Source of the DNA: Oryzias latipes
Taxonomy: Eukaryota > Chordata > Actinopteri > Beloniformes > Adrianichthyidae
Reading direction: 5' to 3'
NCBI RefSeq assembly: GCF_002234675.1
Contig: NC_019867.2
Location: 3,490,001-3,554,000, forward strand
Length of the DNA: 64,000 bases
Part shown: piece by piece, positions 47,701 to 58,849 of the stretch
Position numbering within the stretch: position 1 is the stretch's first letter
Layout of the letters: every line of letters starts with the position of its first letter
Program-made: the position numbers and the translations under genes
Notes under the pieces: model-generated
What the model saw: the letters and a program-made list of their open reading frames with translations, nothing else
Told to the model about the DNA's origin: nothing
Database searches by the model: none

Positions 47701-48799
47701 CATTCAACAGTGTGACCAGAAGAAAATTCCTCCTCTCCTAGTTGGACTTTTATGATGGATGTTTGTTTGTTTTCCTGAACTGGGGTTTTTATTTTTTTCT
47801 GCTGGTGTCTTATTTGTTGACCGCCTTTGATGGCACAGTTTCCCTTTTTTTTCCTGACAAGAATGATGCGCATGTTGTCGGCAGGTATCACAAGAGCCAG
47901 GCCATCTACTTGGAGTCCAAGGACAACACAAAGATCAGCTGTGTCATCAGCTCGGTGGGGACCAACGAGGTCAGTTTTTCTCTCCACCGTGGAACCATGG
48001 GATCCGGAGCCAAACATCCTTCATGTTTATCCGGTTCTTTTCCACGTGGATTTATTGGTTCCTTGATTATAAAAAAGCATCTGATGTTTGTCTTTTTATT
48101 GTCCTCAGACATTCACGTTTCTCTGAATCCAGTAAATCAGTTCATAGTAGCTAATCTCATGTAAAAGTCAAACTTCAAATTTCTCGTTAAACTGATTCTT
48201 CAAACACATTCAATAATTCTGCTTTACTGCCGTTGCTGCAGAAGCATTTGTTGTTGTTTTTCTCTGATCTCCAAATACCTCTGCTCAAAAAAGAAACACA
48301 AACAATCGTTATAAAATCCCATAAACAGTCAAAGGTGGTGGTGGTGGTAGTGTGATGGTGTGGGGCAGCTTCAGATTCTGGACCTAAGTATTTTTGGCTC
48401 TGCAGCAGAACACTGCGGAACCAAAAATACTGCTTGTCTAAATGAACCCCCCCCCCCCCCCCCCCCCCCTCACTAAAAGGAGCGATTTGGTGAAAAATCT
48501 GACTTGAAGGAGATGGAGATGCTGCTCTAAAATCCACTCAGGTGTTGATCCATTTGTCATCAGCAGTTCACTGGAGTTGCCACTAGAGGGGGCACAGCGT
48601 TCTTGCCACTAGAGGGGGTACAGCGGTCGGGGAGCAAATACATTTTCCACTTTCAAAAACAGAATTCCTTCTTGATGTTTTCTTCCTCTCTGTTGAACAG
48701 ATCTGGGTGAGGAAGACGAGCGACAGCACAAAGATGAGAATCTACCTGGGACAGCTCCAGAGAGGAACATTTGTCATCCGGCGACGGTCGGCATCCTGA
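38777..48799 (+). CDS. suds3: SDS3 homologue, SIN3A-HDAC corepressor subunit (complete, 12 coding exons)
   Basis: SUDS3 is a nuclear scaffold of the SIN3-HDAC1/2 corepressor that stabilises the complex and supports deacetylase activity. Coding exons: 38777-38888, 40283-40352, 40439-40494, 41559-41630, 43900-43919, 44025-44181, 44332-44427, 44975-45036, 45115-45136, 45225-45330, 47885-47969, 48701-48799. All phases join, giving 957 nt and 318 aa, slightly shorter than the roughly 328-aa human protein. The N terminus is acidic (residues 14-28). It is followed by [18 protein letters not shown], a long charged coiled coil (about residues 58-165; [28 protein letters not shown]) and a basic segment [11 protein letters not shown]. 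The C terminus reads [21 protein letters not shown]. All introns are GT-AG except the seventh, which is AT-AC. Three coding exons are tiny (20, 22 and 56 nt). The gene is divergent from taok3, as in other vertebrates. Confidence 0.97.
39400..40060 (+). promoter_or_regulatory. suds3: CpG-rich segment in suds3 intron 1
   Basis: CpG-dense sequence, including a GCGCGCGCGTG run near 39677, extends well downstream of coding exon 1. This is common for the 3' part of a CpG-island promoter or an intronic regulatory region. No coding exon is supported here; the frames are short and without domains. Confidence 0.45.
40254..40276 (+). repeat. Poly-C tract (23) in the suds3 exon 2 polypyrimidine tract
   Basis: 23 consecutive C bases are followed by tcaaag and the exon 2 acceptor at 40282/40283. 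The tract therefore forms the polypyrimidine tract itself. Confidence 0.95.
40739..41462 (+). mobile_element. Decayed hAT-type element in suds3 intron 3
   Basis: The left end 'cagagatctccaaccttttt' with 'ggccacagatcggttt', and the right end 'gtggaccggtaccagcgg ... gggtttgggatcactct', follow the layout of fish hAT elements whose ends read roughly ggggtctccaacc / ggttggggacccc. Terminal similarity is imperfect and no target duplication is visible. Confidence 0.55.
41693..42816. mobile_element. Non-autonomous hAT element (1124 bp) in suds3 intron 4
   Basis: The ends caggggtcgggaacc and ggttcccgacccctg are perfect 15-bp inverted repeats. The flanking 8-bp target duplication is ctctaagg (41685-41692) and ttctaagg (42817-42824), one mismatch apart. 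Subterminal 'gagccata' words occur near both ends. The internal region, moderately GC-rich, has no transposase frame. Confidence 0.93.
43257..43635 (+). repeat. AAAGACCC-family repeat, near-full copy in suds3 intron 4
   Basis: The left end 'ttatagacctgctccactg' and right end 'gatcggagtgggattttaa' are imperfect inverted repeats. Internal words match the copies at 20985, 32425 and 46220. Confidence 0.65.
43983..43999 (+). repeat. Poly-C tract (17) upstream of suds3 exon 6
   Basis: 17 consecutive C bases about 25 nt before the exon 6 acceptor (AG at 44023-44024). It falls in the region expected for branch point and polypyrimidine tract. Confidence 0.95.
44428..44974 (+). other. suds3: U12-type AT-AC intron of suds3
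   Basis: After the exon ending CCAG the intron begins atatccttc, a perfect U12-type AT-AC donor. It ends with tccttgactcctcaaac, in which tccttgac matches the U12 branch-point consensus about 10 nt before the terminal AC. Only this AC boundary keeps the phase: G + CT gives Ala, followed by [10 protein letters not shown] as in vertebrate SUDS3. No GT-AG alternative gives the same protein. Confidence 0.93.
46220..46598 (+). repeat. AAAGACCC-family repeat in suds3 intron 10
   Basis: It begins ttaaagacccactctgaag and contains 'gatgatgggggacat', 'ggaggggaaggggggcggggt' and 'ctgcagaaactgtc'. The right end is decayed near 46590. It has the best preserved left terminus in the window. Confidence 0.65.
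46740..46753 (+). promoter_or_regulatory. CTCF-like motif in suds3 intron 10
   Basis: ccactagatggcaa matches the CTCF core CCASYAGRKGGCR. Binding is inferred only. Confidence 0.45.
48447..48469 (+). repeat. Poly-C tract (23) in suds3 intron 11
   Basis: 23 consecutive C bases, not adjacent to a splice site. Confidence 0.95.
48577..48628 (+). repeat. 26-bp tandem duplication, CTCF-like core
   Basis: Two adjacent 26-bp units (48577-48602 and 48603-48628) differ at two positions. Each contains ccactagaggggg, similar to but two G longer than the CTCF core. They lie about 70 nt before the last suds3 exon. Confidence 0.8.
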
Positions 48800-49135
48800 A
48801 GCCCTCCCCGACACACACACTCAATTTCTCCAACCCATCTGTCATTTATCGACCATTTCCCAGCCGGCTGCTCTACGAAACACAAATTTTTGTTTCTTTC
48901 TTTTGCCATTTTCATATGAGCTCCAGAGTCTTCAGTGACAAAGATCGTTTTGCAGAACAACCTGCCTGAACAGGTTTTCTTCCAAATCAGACTCAAGCTA
49001 CCAGCTGTAGGTGTATTAAACCTTTTGTATCCTAAACTCCTATTTTTGTTTGTTTCTTCATGCTCAAACACCTGAAAGTGTTTTTATTTGGTCCATAAGT
49101 GTGTTTTCATTTTAATAAAATGTTTAATTTGTAGT
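48800..49135 (+). terminator. suds3: suds3 3'UTR and polyadenylation signal
   Basis: The stop codon is at 48797-48799. A canonical AATAAA at 49114-49119 is followed by T-rich sequence (tgtttaatttgtag), giving a short 3'UTR of about 330 nt. No transcript evidence is available. Confidence 0.75.
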
Positions 49136-49139
49136 TCCT

Positions 49140-50040
49140 GCTTAGCGTGTTCATTGCGGGGGTCCTCTCCACTGGGGGCAGTCAGAAAAGATTTGATTTA
49201 ATCTTCACAACTGTAAGGTTAAGAAGTAATGTTGGTGAAAATGAAAAGTTTGAGAAGAAACATGTTTTGTCTTTATACATGTCCATTCAACAGAAAAATA
49301 GTCATTTCTTTGTGCTAGGTCCCTAAAAAAGTATCGTAAATGAAAAAACTTAGAGTGGAGAGAAAATTTAGTTTAGGAATAGATGGTAAATTTTGATGTT
49401 TTTAATGCCAAACTGGAATTACAATTGGATTTTATGAGAACCAACATTCTTCCCACTTTCCGGACAGACTTGCTTGAACTTGTTTTGGTCAAATTCTCAC
49501 ATACAATTAATGTAATCAACCTGCTAAGATGAAATAACGGTAGTCATAATTCAGTCAAAATATACAAAAACATCCGTATGCGTTTGGAGAAGAAAGCTCC
49601 ACTCAGAATTTAACAAGGACCAACATCCTTTTTTAGTAAAAAAAAAAAAATTTCAGCTAATACATAAAAAGTGTAGCTTTTAGTGATGAAAAACAAGAAT
49701 TTACAATGTAAATACTTAAACAATAGGTTAACCTGCATTTATTAGGCTAGCAGGGGAACCCAAAGCAAAACCTCAGTTCTTAATTTTTTGAACAGGCTTG
49801 CAATGTATAAACATCAAACTAGCTTTTAATTAATAATAATAATTAATCAAGCCACCTTATTTAGGCAAAATATCATTGTGTGGAGCTGTAAAGAGTTATC
49901 CGTTTTTGATGCAGCCTAAATTACTGACTTTAACAACCAGATATTTCTATTTCTTTTTACACTTTCTCCATATACTCATCTGGACGGACCCCCCAGTCCA
50001 CATGCAGCCCCTCCTCTGTGTAAACAGCTACAGACTTGGC
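49140..50040. other. Intergenic DNA downstream of suds3
   Basis: AT-rich, no exon or element boundary recognised. Confidence 0.45.
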
Positions 50041-50051
50041 ATGCTGAGCAG

Positions 50052-51478
50052 CAGTGGCGGTTCTACACTAACTTACTCCCTGGGCGAGTAACCCCACCAG
50101 CGCCCCCCCCCCCCCCCACACACACACACATACAAAATTTGACAACATCCTGCTGTGTTCCCTATCTTTTATTTAGCCATTTTACACAAAAAATGCATGA
50201 ATTTTCTAGACTCGTATTACAGGGGGGTCAAACTCAGTCACACAGGGGCCTAAGTTAAAAACACGCTTAAGGTTTTGGGCCGAAGAAGATAAACATTTAC
50301 TGAACACACTAAAGCTAAACTTTTAAACCTTTTAAACTGAACTTTTTGAACATAAATATGAATAAAAACAGGAACACAAGTTAAACCTTAAATAAGTTGT
50401 AATATTTTGTTCTCCATATAAATATATTCTGTCAAAATTATACAAATATGAACATGCTGCAGGACAAAAAGCAAAGAAAGCCTGGAAATATTAATAAGAA
50501 ATTATATCAAATAATTCCATTTTTTTTTGCTCTTTCATCATTTTTTAGAGAAATTTTTTTTAGAGCTGGACTCCTGCTTCATTTTTAGCAATAATTTCTT
50601 AATGTGTGACGTCCTGTGTGTGTGTATTTGTGAAACATATCAGAGGGATTAGATCTAAAAAATAAAACTTATTGTGATTAATATGTTTAGGTCTTATAAA
50701 ACATTAAAGACTAAATCTTAGAACTCATCAGTGGGATTACTCCAAAAATATTTGGCATTTCCCTAAATTTGTGCAACACCAACAGAAGAAATCCTCCAAA
50801 AAACCTCAATCCATAAAAAATGGTCTGCGCTCACCCCCCTCCCTCCCCCCTCCCCTTCCCTCTGACACACGCGGCTCCGTCTCTATGACGGGAGGCGCAG
50901 CTGCGGCCCAGAGTTGATTGTCAGATAGAAAAAGACTCCCAATCACCTGTTAGTGTGATTCAGCCAGCCACCGGTGAGTTGCGCTCCCCTCTCGAGTTTT
51001 TTGACTTATGTTCCAAAGACTACCGCAAAGAGGTGTGGCCGCAAGCGTCTTGCAGCAGAGGGCGGTGGTCACGTGCGCATCGGGTCTGCTGTGTCGGAGC
51101 AAAGAATTGTGGGAAATAATCTCCATTGCCTGTTTTTTTCGAAATTGGGTTGAGCACGGGTGTTTGTTCTGCCTAATTCCTTTTCATGTGCCTGTTTTAC
51201 GTTGTTTCACTCTGTGGTATTCTTTTTTTTTTTTTTTTTTTTGCACCATAAGTGTGAAGAGCAAATAGGAGGAAGACATTCTTAAGAGTCTGATATGTCA
51301 AACAAAAAGCATTAAGTGTTGGCTGCTGAAGCAATTTCAAATTAAAAGCTCCAAGCTTCCTCTTTGAATATAGTATGTAGCACATTAGGTGTAACGCCTC
51401 AGGCACGGCAAATGCCGCCCCCTATGAAGAGCCGCCCTGGGTGACCGCCCACACCGCCCGCATCAAAAACTGCCACTG
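50052..51478. mobile_element. Non-autonomous hAT-like element (1427 bp)
   Basis: The left end cagtggcggttctacac and right end aaaactgccactg form short inverted repeats (cagtggc/gccactg exact, then imperfect). The exact 8-bp target duplication ctgagcag lies at 50044-50051 and 51479-51486. Inside are 15 C (50103-50117) with a CA repeat, a second hAT-like end at about 50221 ('ggggtcaaactcagtcacacag') and a T-rich tract. No transposase frame longer than about 90 codons is visible. Confidence 0.88.
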
Positions 51479-51489
51479 CTGAGCAGGAC

Positions 51490-53480
51490 TCCTGTAGCGG
51501 AGTCTGGCTTTGCCTCCTGTCTGTCCTCAGCCCTTTATCTTCACTTAATGACACCGCCTGGCAATGAGGGCAATTACTTTCCATTCTGCACCAAACCTAA
51601 GGCTCACAGGGGGAGAGAGTGGGTAGGAGCTGTCTGCCATCAGCGCTCCTCTCTCTGAAGATGACAAAATCATTTTGTGGCCTTCGGTTGAAGCCACAGC
51701 AACATGAGACAAAACAGTTCATGTGAGATCTTACTAGTTGAAGATGAGACTGATTTGAAATCAAAGAAAAAAGTCATATTTAACTAAATAAGTGTTCCAT
51801 TCATTTTCAGAAGCCGCTGAATAACTTTCACAGGGTTACTGGAGTCAACTCAGATATTGTTGGGTGAAGGCGGAGTACACCCTCAACAGTTGACCAGTAT
51901 ATTGCAGGGACACGCAAAGAGACACCAATGAACCTATGAAACACGCGTTTGGACTGTGGGAGGAAACCCGGAGAAAATCCACACATGCAAAAGAAGAACT
52001 GATGATTACCAAAAACCAGAGTTTACCCACAAAAACCACCAAGTTAAATGAAAACCATGCAGTGGCTTGAACAATGCAGAAGAAGTAGAGGAAGATTTTA
52101 GAGTGGATTCTGAGCGCCACACAAATGCACGACTTCTCAACCTGCAGGCTGGCATAAAAGACGAAGGCGTGAGAAAACGATGTTTGTGGATTATTCTGGA
52201 AACAGGAGCCAGAAACCACTGCAGCGTCTCCATCAGGATCACTCAGGCTCATTAGGATCTGTTTACAGCTGTTAAAACAAGATCATTCCTAATATGAAGA
52301 AAATGTTTTCTTTGTTAATTTAGAGGAAACTCATATTTTACCAGCAGCATTTTTGCTAAACAACGAGAAAAAAGAAAAGCAGCATGGAAATTAAATTAAA
52401 AAGAATCTACAGCTTTTAAAAACAGCAAAACATAATAAAAACACCTTCAATAAAACTATCATAAAACTACTATCATCTACTATCATAAAAAATACATTTT
52501 AAATTTGGTTTATCAATATGCATAACCCAAAAAAATAAATGACTAGAACATTAACAGCTTTGGCTTTAAGTTTATTGATGTTTTATATTTAAGATGTTTA
52601 CAGAAGGAACTGATCAACAATGACAAAATAAAAGCCCAGATTACCAAAAACCACTGGTTTTAGCCTGAAGGACTCTGTGGGAGTCATCTGAGGAACAAAA
52701 ACCTGCAAAGAGACAACTCTTCCAGAGCAGAGCTGCAGCAGAGTGATAAACAGGCAGTAACCCCCCACCCCCCCAGACCACTGCAGGCAGATCTGAGTCT
52801 GCATGCATCACACCGGTTTGCCTGCAGATCGCAGCTCTTTGCCCTGCAGCCACGCGCAGCAGCAGCAGCGCAAACATTCCTCAGATCACAGAATGAAGGA
52901 GCTGCCGGAGCTCAGGCTGCTGCAAGATTGTAAAGATTTTTTTATTTTTTTATTGATGCCTCAGGAAACTTCTTATGCACACAAGCAATAACCAGCAAAG
53001 AGCCTAACAGCTCTGCGGAGATTTGCCCACAATCCCAGACTGGAGGTGTGAAGCTGTAATGACTTCCAAAAAGGTTTGGAGAGCTGCTTTTTGTTTCGCC
53101 TTCGGTGTTTTCTACACACTCGGGTTCACGAGGATTCATCACCCGAGAGCTCCAGACATGCTTAACTGCTCCCACTAATCCCTTGCTTTCTCAGCATACT
53201 GATTCAGAGGAGACGGTGTAGACACCCGCTTCAGGTGGAGATTCATTTAAAAGACAGACTGCTCACCTAATCATATAGACTAAGAAAGCGGGTGACCTTT
53301 CACAGTTCAACCAAATGTTTTAGTCTGAAGGGGTCACATCATCATCTACAAGTGCAGAAAACTGTGAAGAACCAACTAAAGAATAGTTGAAGAACACAAG
53401 GAGGACTCATCCAGGAGGTCCTGATAGGAGCAGAAGAAGACGTATAGAAGATCAGGCCTCACTTTATTCTGTTCAGATCA
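51490..53480. other. Intergenic DNA, one fragment of the split-SINE family
   Basis: Between 51870 and 51990 'gagacaccaatgaacctatg' and 'ggactgtgggaggaaacccgg' mark a degraded minus-oriented copy of the element at 33112-34011. No gene is supported. The GCAGCAGCAG-rich patch at 52850-52930 is low complexity. Confidence 0.5.
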
Positions 53481-53491
53481 GATGTTTCCAT

Positions 53492-53887
53492 GAAGACCTG
53501 CGAAATGAATCGCACATTTATCGTATCAAGCTGTGCAATAATCATATTGCAAAAGTTGGCGAAAATTGCAATAAATGGTCACCTTAAATGAGCTAAAACA
53601 ATCTTATGGCATCTAGAAGTATTTAAGGAATCAAATAAATCCATTTATGCATTTGATCAATTGGATCGAGCTCTTTTATGTTCGATGTTTGTCTCCTTGG
53701 GAGCCGAGGGTCATTTGGAGTGTAATATAAATAATTTTGACTCTTCTTTAGATTAAACTGTTGCAGTGAAATGAATGGGACGTATTTAGTTGTTTGCTAT
53801 TTTTGAATGTATGGCAAGTTAAATTGTCAACCCAATATTGATCACTAATTTCGCAAATTGTGAGTTTTCCTCGTATGGTGCAGCCCT
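53492..53887. mobile_element. Non-autonomous hAT element, copy B of the 28224 family
   Basis: The body matches copy A through 'ttaaaacaatcttatggc'-like and 'caaataaatccatttatgc' words and the right end 'gtatggtgcagccct'. The exact 8-bp target duplication gtttccat lies at 53484-53491 and 53888-53895. The ends are more decayed than in copy A. Confidence 0.88.
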
Positions 53888-53899
53888 GTTTCCATGTTT

Positions 53900-56800
53900 T
53901 TCTGTGTATATTTACCTATATATGTTTATCTGAAAGTGAACATTTACTCATTAGAGAGGAAACAGGACACATAATGGAGGCACTGGGTGTGGGGATTAAA
54001 TTGGTCTAGAGAGCATGTAGGTTAGAACTTACAAAGCTTTCACTTCGTCCCACTCCTGTTTGGATGTTTGTTGCATTTTTTAATATTTTATTTAGTCCTT
54101 TCTTTTTCTTTTAAAGTGTCCAAAATAAAATATCGTCCTCATCAATCTATGATCCAACAATCAGGAAGAAACTTTTGGACAAAGGTGCATCATTCAAACA
54201 CGGTGGTGGTAGTGTGATGCTCAGGGACGTCAGACCCAAACAACCCGTCATTTTTAACTGAATCGTGAATTTTATTTTGAAACCATTAAGCTTATTTTGT
54301 AAAAATCTTTTCGATTTTCATTTTTTTTAATGATTCTATTTCAAAAGACAAAAAAGTAGAGTTATTACTTTACTCAAGAATAATAATTTTAAACATATTT
54401 TCTTTTATAAATGTTTTATTTGGTTTTATTGAAGTACATTTTATTCCATCTGAAGAGTATTTTCAACATTTCGGTACAAATGCAAAAATGTGACTCTTCA
54501 GGTGAAAAATGCAAAGCTGATGTTTGTTTGTGGAAAAATGGGCAGATATTTGACTCAAATGAAGGTAAATCTTTAGCATGAAGGCCGTTTCCTTTTTGAA
54601 AATGCTGCCTTGTTGTTCAGTCAAACAGGAAAAGCCAGAACAGAACAGGTTCCCGTCTGTGATGTCAGAGCCAAACAAAAGCTGCTGTGAGTTTGGGGTT
54701 GAGTAACCTCGGCAGCTTAAAAGCATGAACGCCGTTCTCAGTGAGGTTTTTTTTATCTTCTGGCTCTGATTTCTACCCGGTTCTTCACCTTTTCCAGCGT
54801 TAAATTATTCAGATCGAAATGCTGAAGGGACTCTGGGCCACACAATCGCTTCTTTGGATAATTACAGTGATTTGGCCAGAAACCTTCAGAAAGTTCAGCG
54901 TTTACAAAGGCTGTAATCAGCTGCGGCGCCGGACGGGTTAGAATCCGCACAACTCCTTCAGATTCTGCAGCCAGAAATTTCAAAAGGAAACAAACCTTTT
55001 TCTCTGCACCATGATTCAACCAAGAAGAGCTTCGCTGGTCCAGAGAACAATTTCCCATTAGAATAAAAAGATGATGTTGAGATGGACTCCAAATATTTAT
55101 TATTATAAACGAAAGCTACAACTGTACAGATCCTTTTGGCAATTGAGTTTACAATTTTGAACAAACCTGTATATAAAACTGAATTAATTACTAAAAAAAT
55201 ATTTAAATGTCATGAAGTAAATCGGAGGAGCAGGCGTTGGTGTTTGTTGCAAATCATTCAGAATAAATCACTTTAGACTGATGTTCTGGTGTGCTGCTCT
55301 TTTCTAGATTTGAAAACATCTGCAGTCTTTGAGTGCACCTCCCTTCTCCTGCTTTTCTGCTCTTTGTAGATCTGCTTGAGTTCAAACAGTACAGAGGATT
55401 TTCTAGAATGAGTCTCATGTCAAATCAGCTTAAAGGGAATAAAAACAACAAATAGCACATTTGAAAAAAAAAAAAGCAAAGAAAATTTGAAAACAGGTTT
55501 AAACTCAAAAGGACACAATGTAAACCTGACGGAAATAATAAAGATTGAATAAAAAAAATTTAAATTTGAAACTCGAATTACAAAAACTAAAAATCTAAAA
55601 CTGTTATGAAATGAAAAAGTTTATTTGGAAAAGCTGCTATTTTGTATTTTCAGTTTCAGTTTTTTTCAACTATTACTATATTACATCACATCAGAGGGGG
55701 GCTCACAAATGCAGGGTGGGGCTGAGCACAACCGTTTTCTACTTCACCCTAACTCACTTTTTACTACCGCTTTGCTTTACTTTACTATGACCACCCACAG
55801 CATGATGGTAGAAAAAATGTGCACGAACATTTTTACCCCACGGGCTCCTTGAGGGGTCTATGACCTTCATGTGAGACCCCCGCATGCCCTGTACAGATTT
55901 CTTCTTTTTTTTTTTTTACTTCAGACAGACCAAAACAGAAAAACAACAGTGGGCTGAAATGGGAATGGGTTTTACACTAATGTTTGTTTTGTTTGTACAC
56001 ATATTACATTTACAAGTGATTATCTTACAAGAAATAGAAGGAATCTGGAAAAGTTCACCTGCCATGTTCAGTATCCAGGTATTTATTTCTGAGTGTCACT
56101 TGTTTAAGTTTAGGCTAAAGATGTCTTGGACCCATTTTAGGTCAGTGATTCGGATCGTTCAAAATGAACCAAAATTGACTGAATCGCATCGTCTGTCTCT
56201 GCATGTTTTGCTAACTGTTTTTTTGGTATTAAGACAGTTCCACATGAAATACGTTTGGTGAACAAGTGCTCTGTCTTTACACTATTGAACATTTTTTCAG
56301 AATAAAGATTTGTAGTTGAAATAAATCCTTAATGGTGTGAAAGAGAAAACAGGTTATAGGCTTAAGAGCAGAAGCTAACCAATCAAAAGAAACTTAGTGA
56401 GCGAGTGAAGCATCACCAAAATAACTCAATTACTTTACTGTTTGAAATAAAAAAAATACTGTTCTAAAGGTGTGATTACAGGGTTAGAAATCCTTCAAAA
56501 ATCACCTTCATGTCTTCTTTTTTTATGTGAGCATCAGTCAGACACATCCTCCCTTTTAAATCTTGAGTAAATACTAATCAATTGCTGGATCACTGCCTGA
56601 GGGGTGCTGATTAAAGATGAAAACGGTGAATTATTGTCTTAATAACATCACAGCTCCTTTGCTACACACAGTTTGTCATCATGATTGACATTCTTTTTCA
56701 TGAGGAAAAATTGTGATGCAGAAAAATTATTTGTTCCCCCATAAATGAATTAAATTAAAAGAAAACCACAATTTTTTATTCACTTAGGCTGTCTTTGTGT

Positions 56801-57800
56801 GCTTGTTCGATGTCTCGAATCATTTTAGTTTGACACGAGCAAGAAAACAAATCAGGAAGAAACACTTAGTTTTTCACAGCCGGTCGTTTACACCCAAACA
56901 AAGATTTGATACGTCAAATTACGTTAAGTTGAAGTTTTTATGGAGCAGAAATAATTAAGACTTTGAAGTGAGTCTCAAATGTGTTTTTATGGCAATTTCA
57001 ATACTACGTACGAGTGGCAGGCAGTTATTGTGTAATTCTGTTCCTTGCGTTTGTGGATGCTCACTTTCTAAATGATTTTTTTTTTTTTTTAAATATTGCT
57101 ATGACTAAGGGTTTATTTCTAATGCCGTGCACTTCCTCTGTGAGGTAAGTCTTCTGACACACAACACAACTTGAAGCTTAATTAAAAAATCAAAGTTAAT
57201 TATTCATTTTTTTCCTGTTTTTTTGTTATTTTTTGTGTTACTAAATCCTTTTGGATTTAGTTTCCTGTGGAGTTTTAGCTTCCTGGTCCAAAGAGTTGGC
57301 TGAGGATGGAGCTGATCTTCATGCAGAAGCTCATAAGCAGCACTCAACCACCACGGCAGAGGAGGAAAGGGAAACTGATTGTTCATTTCTGTGTTTTGCT
57401 TAACTTATAGAGCTAAACTGAAACTGTTTATTGTTTGATTTCTTTTGAGTTAAAACACTGATTTCATGTTAGAAAATGTCCTCTATCGTATTAGACTCTA
57501 CGATGCTTCATTGACACTGGACAATAGATTGTGTTATCTAATGTATTCTAGTGTTATTATCATTATTGCTATTTATTATCTGTTGCCATCTGTTGTTTAT
57601 ATTATTATATGGAGTATTTGAACAAGAACTTGAATCCTGGATCTCCACATTCAAATCCTCTACATCTAAAGCCTTAGTCACATGGACCTGTACTGGAGGG
57701 CGGATGACCGGTACTGGTGCTGCAGGTTTTTCAGGTTTGTGGAGGATCCCAGCAGAAGCTCCTCCTTATCTTACTCTAATGAAAATAGCATAAACGATTG
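53900..57800. other. Intergenic DNA without supported features
   Basis: AT-rich. Short frames only, none with a domain. A fragment near 54180-54230 ('ggtggtggtagtgtgatgctcagg') recalls the old dispersed family at 2200-2960. Confidence 0.45.
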
Positions 57801-57819
57801 CATCCTGGTGAACTTATGA

Positions 57820-58840
57820 CCCTTCTCCTCCACGAACGCCCAACCACACCAGCACTGTCCTCCCTTTTCGGTGTTGATAGCGTTGATTGAGGTTGAGACA
57901 TTCTCTCCTTTTTATGGAAGGAGAAAAAGGAGGGAAAATGGATGTGATTAAAGCCCATTGATTGTGAGACATCTTCACGAGGCATTGAGGAGAGCTGGGA
58001 GTGCTGGCTGATGCCTCAATCAGAAGGGAGAGGAGGGGATAATGGATTCCATTTTGTCGTTTGTGCTTTCTTTATGGTTCAGGACAGAGCCGGGACGCCA
58101 TCGGTTTGATTGCGCTGATGTGGGTCAGCCGTGAATCTCCTCTGGAGCTCTAAGAGGGATTTTAGTGCTGCGTGTTTACTGACAAGCACAGCTCGTGAAA
58201 AGGTAACAACAGACGTTCACCACTCGGAGATATATTCTAATAGGGACAGAAATGTGCTCTGCCGTGATCTGATATCTCTACTTCCATTAGCTTTGATAGG
58301 ACTGAGAGCAAAATGACTTCTAATTAGGGTTTCCTAGACAACGCACAGCTCTGTCTCTGCATAATAATAGTGTTTGCCTCTCAACCCTTTGCTTTCTGTT
58401 TTTGCACTTGTCAGAAAACTATTCCCCCTCCTGCAGCCTTTCAGGGATAATTCTGTGTTTCTTTCTGTGGTTTTGTATTTTCAGATCTCAAAAGGCTCGA
58501 AGAATCACCTGTGATTGCTTGGTTTTGTTTGCTTTACGCCTCAGTTAGCGGGCAGGCCTGCCATCCATGTCCCCATTCCCAAAAGGTTGATCTGAAGTGT
58601 GGAGATGAAAAGCAGGAAGAAGTCTCCTGTGAACAAAACGCCTGGCAGCCGCTGGAGCTGGAAATCCCACAGAACACAACATCTGTATCCACGAGGTCCA
58701 ATTATAGCAGCATCCTGTCTCTGAACGCGCTGACCAAACTCAGGCGTTTAAGGCGTCGCATGCTGATGACTTCACTTCCCATCTGCCACAGACTGTGCAG
58801 CAGCGAGGGATCATGTCCGGCTCACTAGAGAGTGAAATAC
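57820..58840. other. Complex non-repetitive intergenic segment, candidate conserved element
   Basis: Unlike its surroundings this stretch has balanced composition and no recognisable transposon, microsatellite or homopolymer. It contains several TAAT/ATTA homeodomain-type sites. The 105-codon frame at 58511-58828 starts with a hydrophobic stretch resembling a signal peptide, but has no recognised domain. Conservation cannot be judged here. Confidence 0.3.
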
Positions 58841-58849
58841 AATCACATA

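Larger units (their letters stand above)
45331..47884 (+). other. suds3 intron 10
   Basis: A 2.5-kb intron carrying one AAAGACCC-family repeat (46220-46598), a CTCF-like motif at 46740-46753 and 14 C at 47437-47450. The 143-codon frame at 45792-46223 is AT-rich and without domains. Confidence 0.7.

Noticed and set aside
58511..58828. 105-codon frame with a signal-peptide-like start
   Set aside because: No recognised domain, no splice partners and no homologue I can name.
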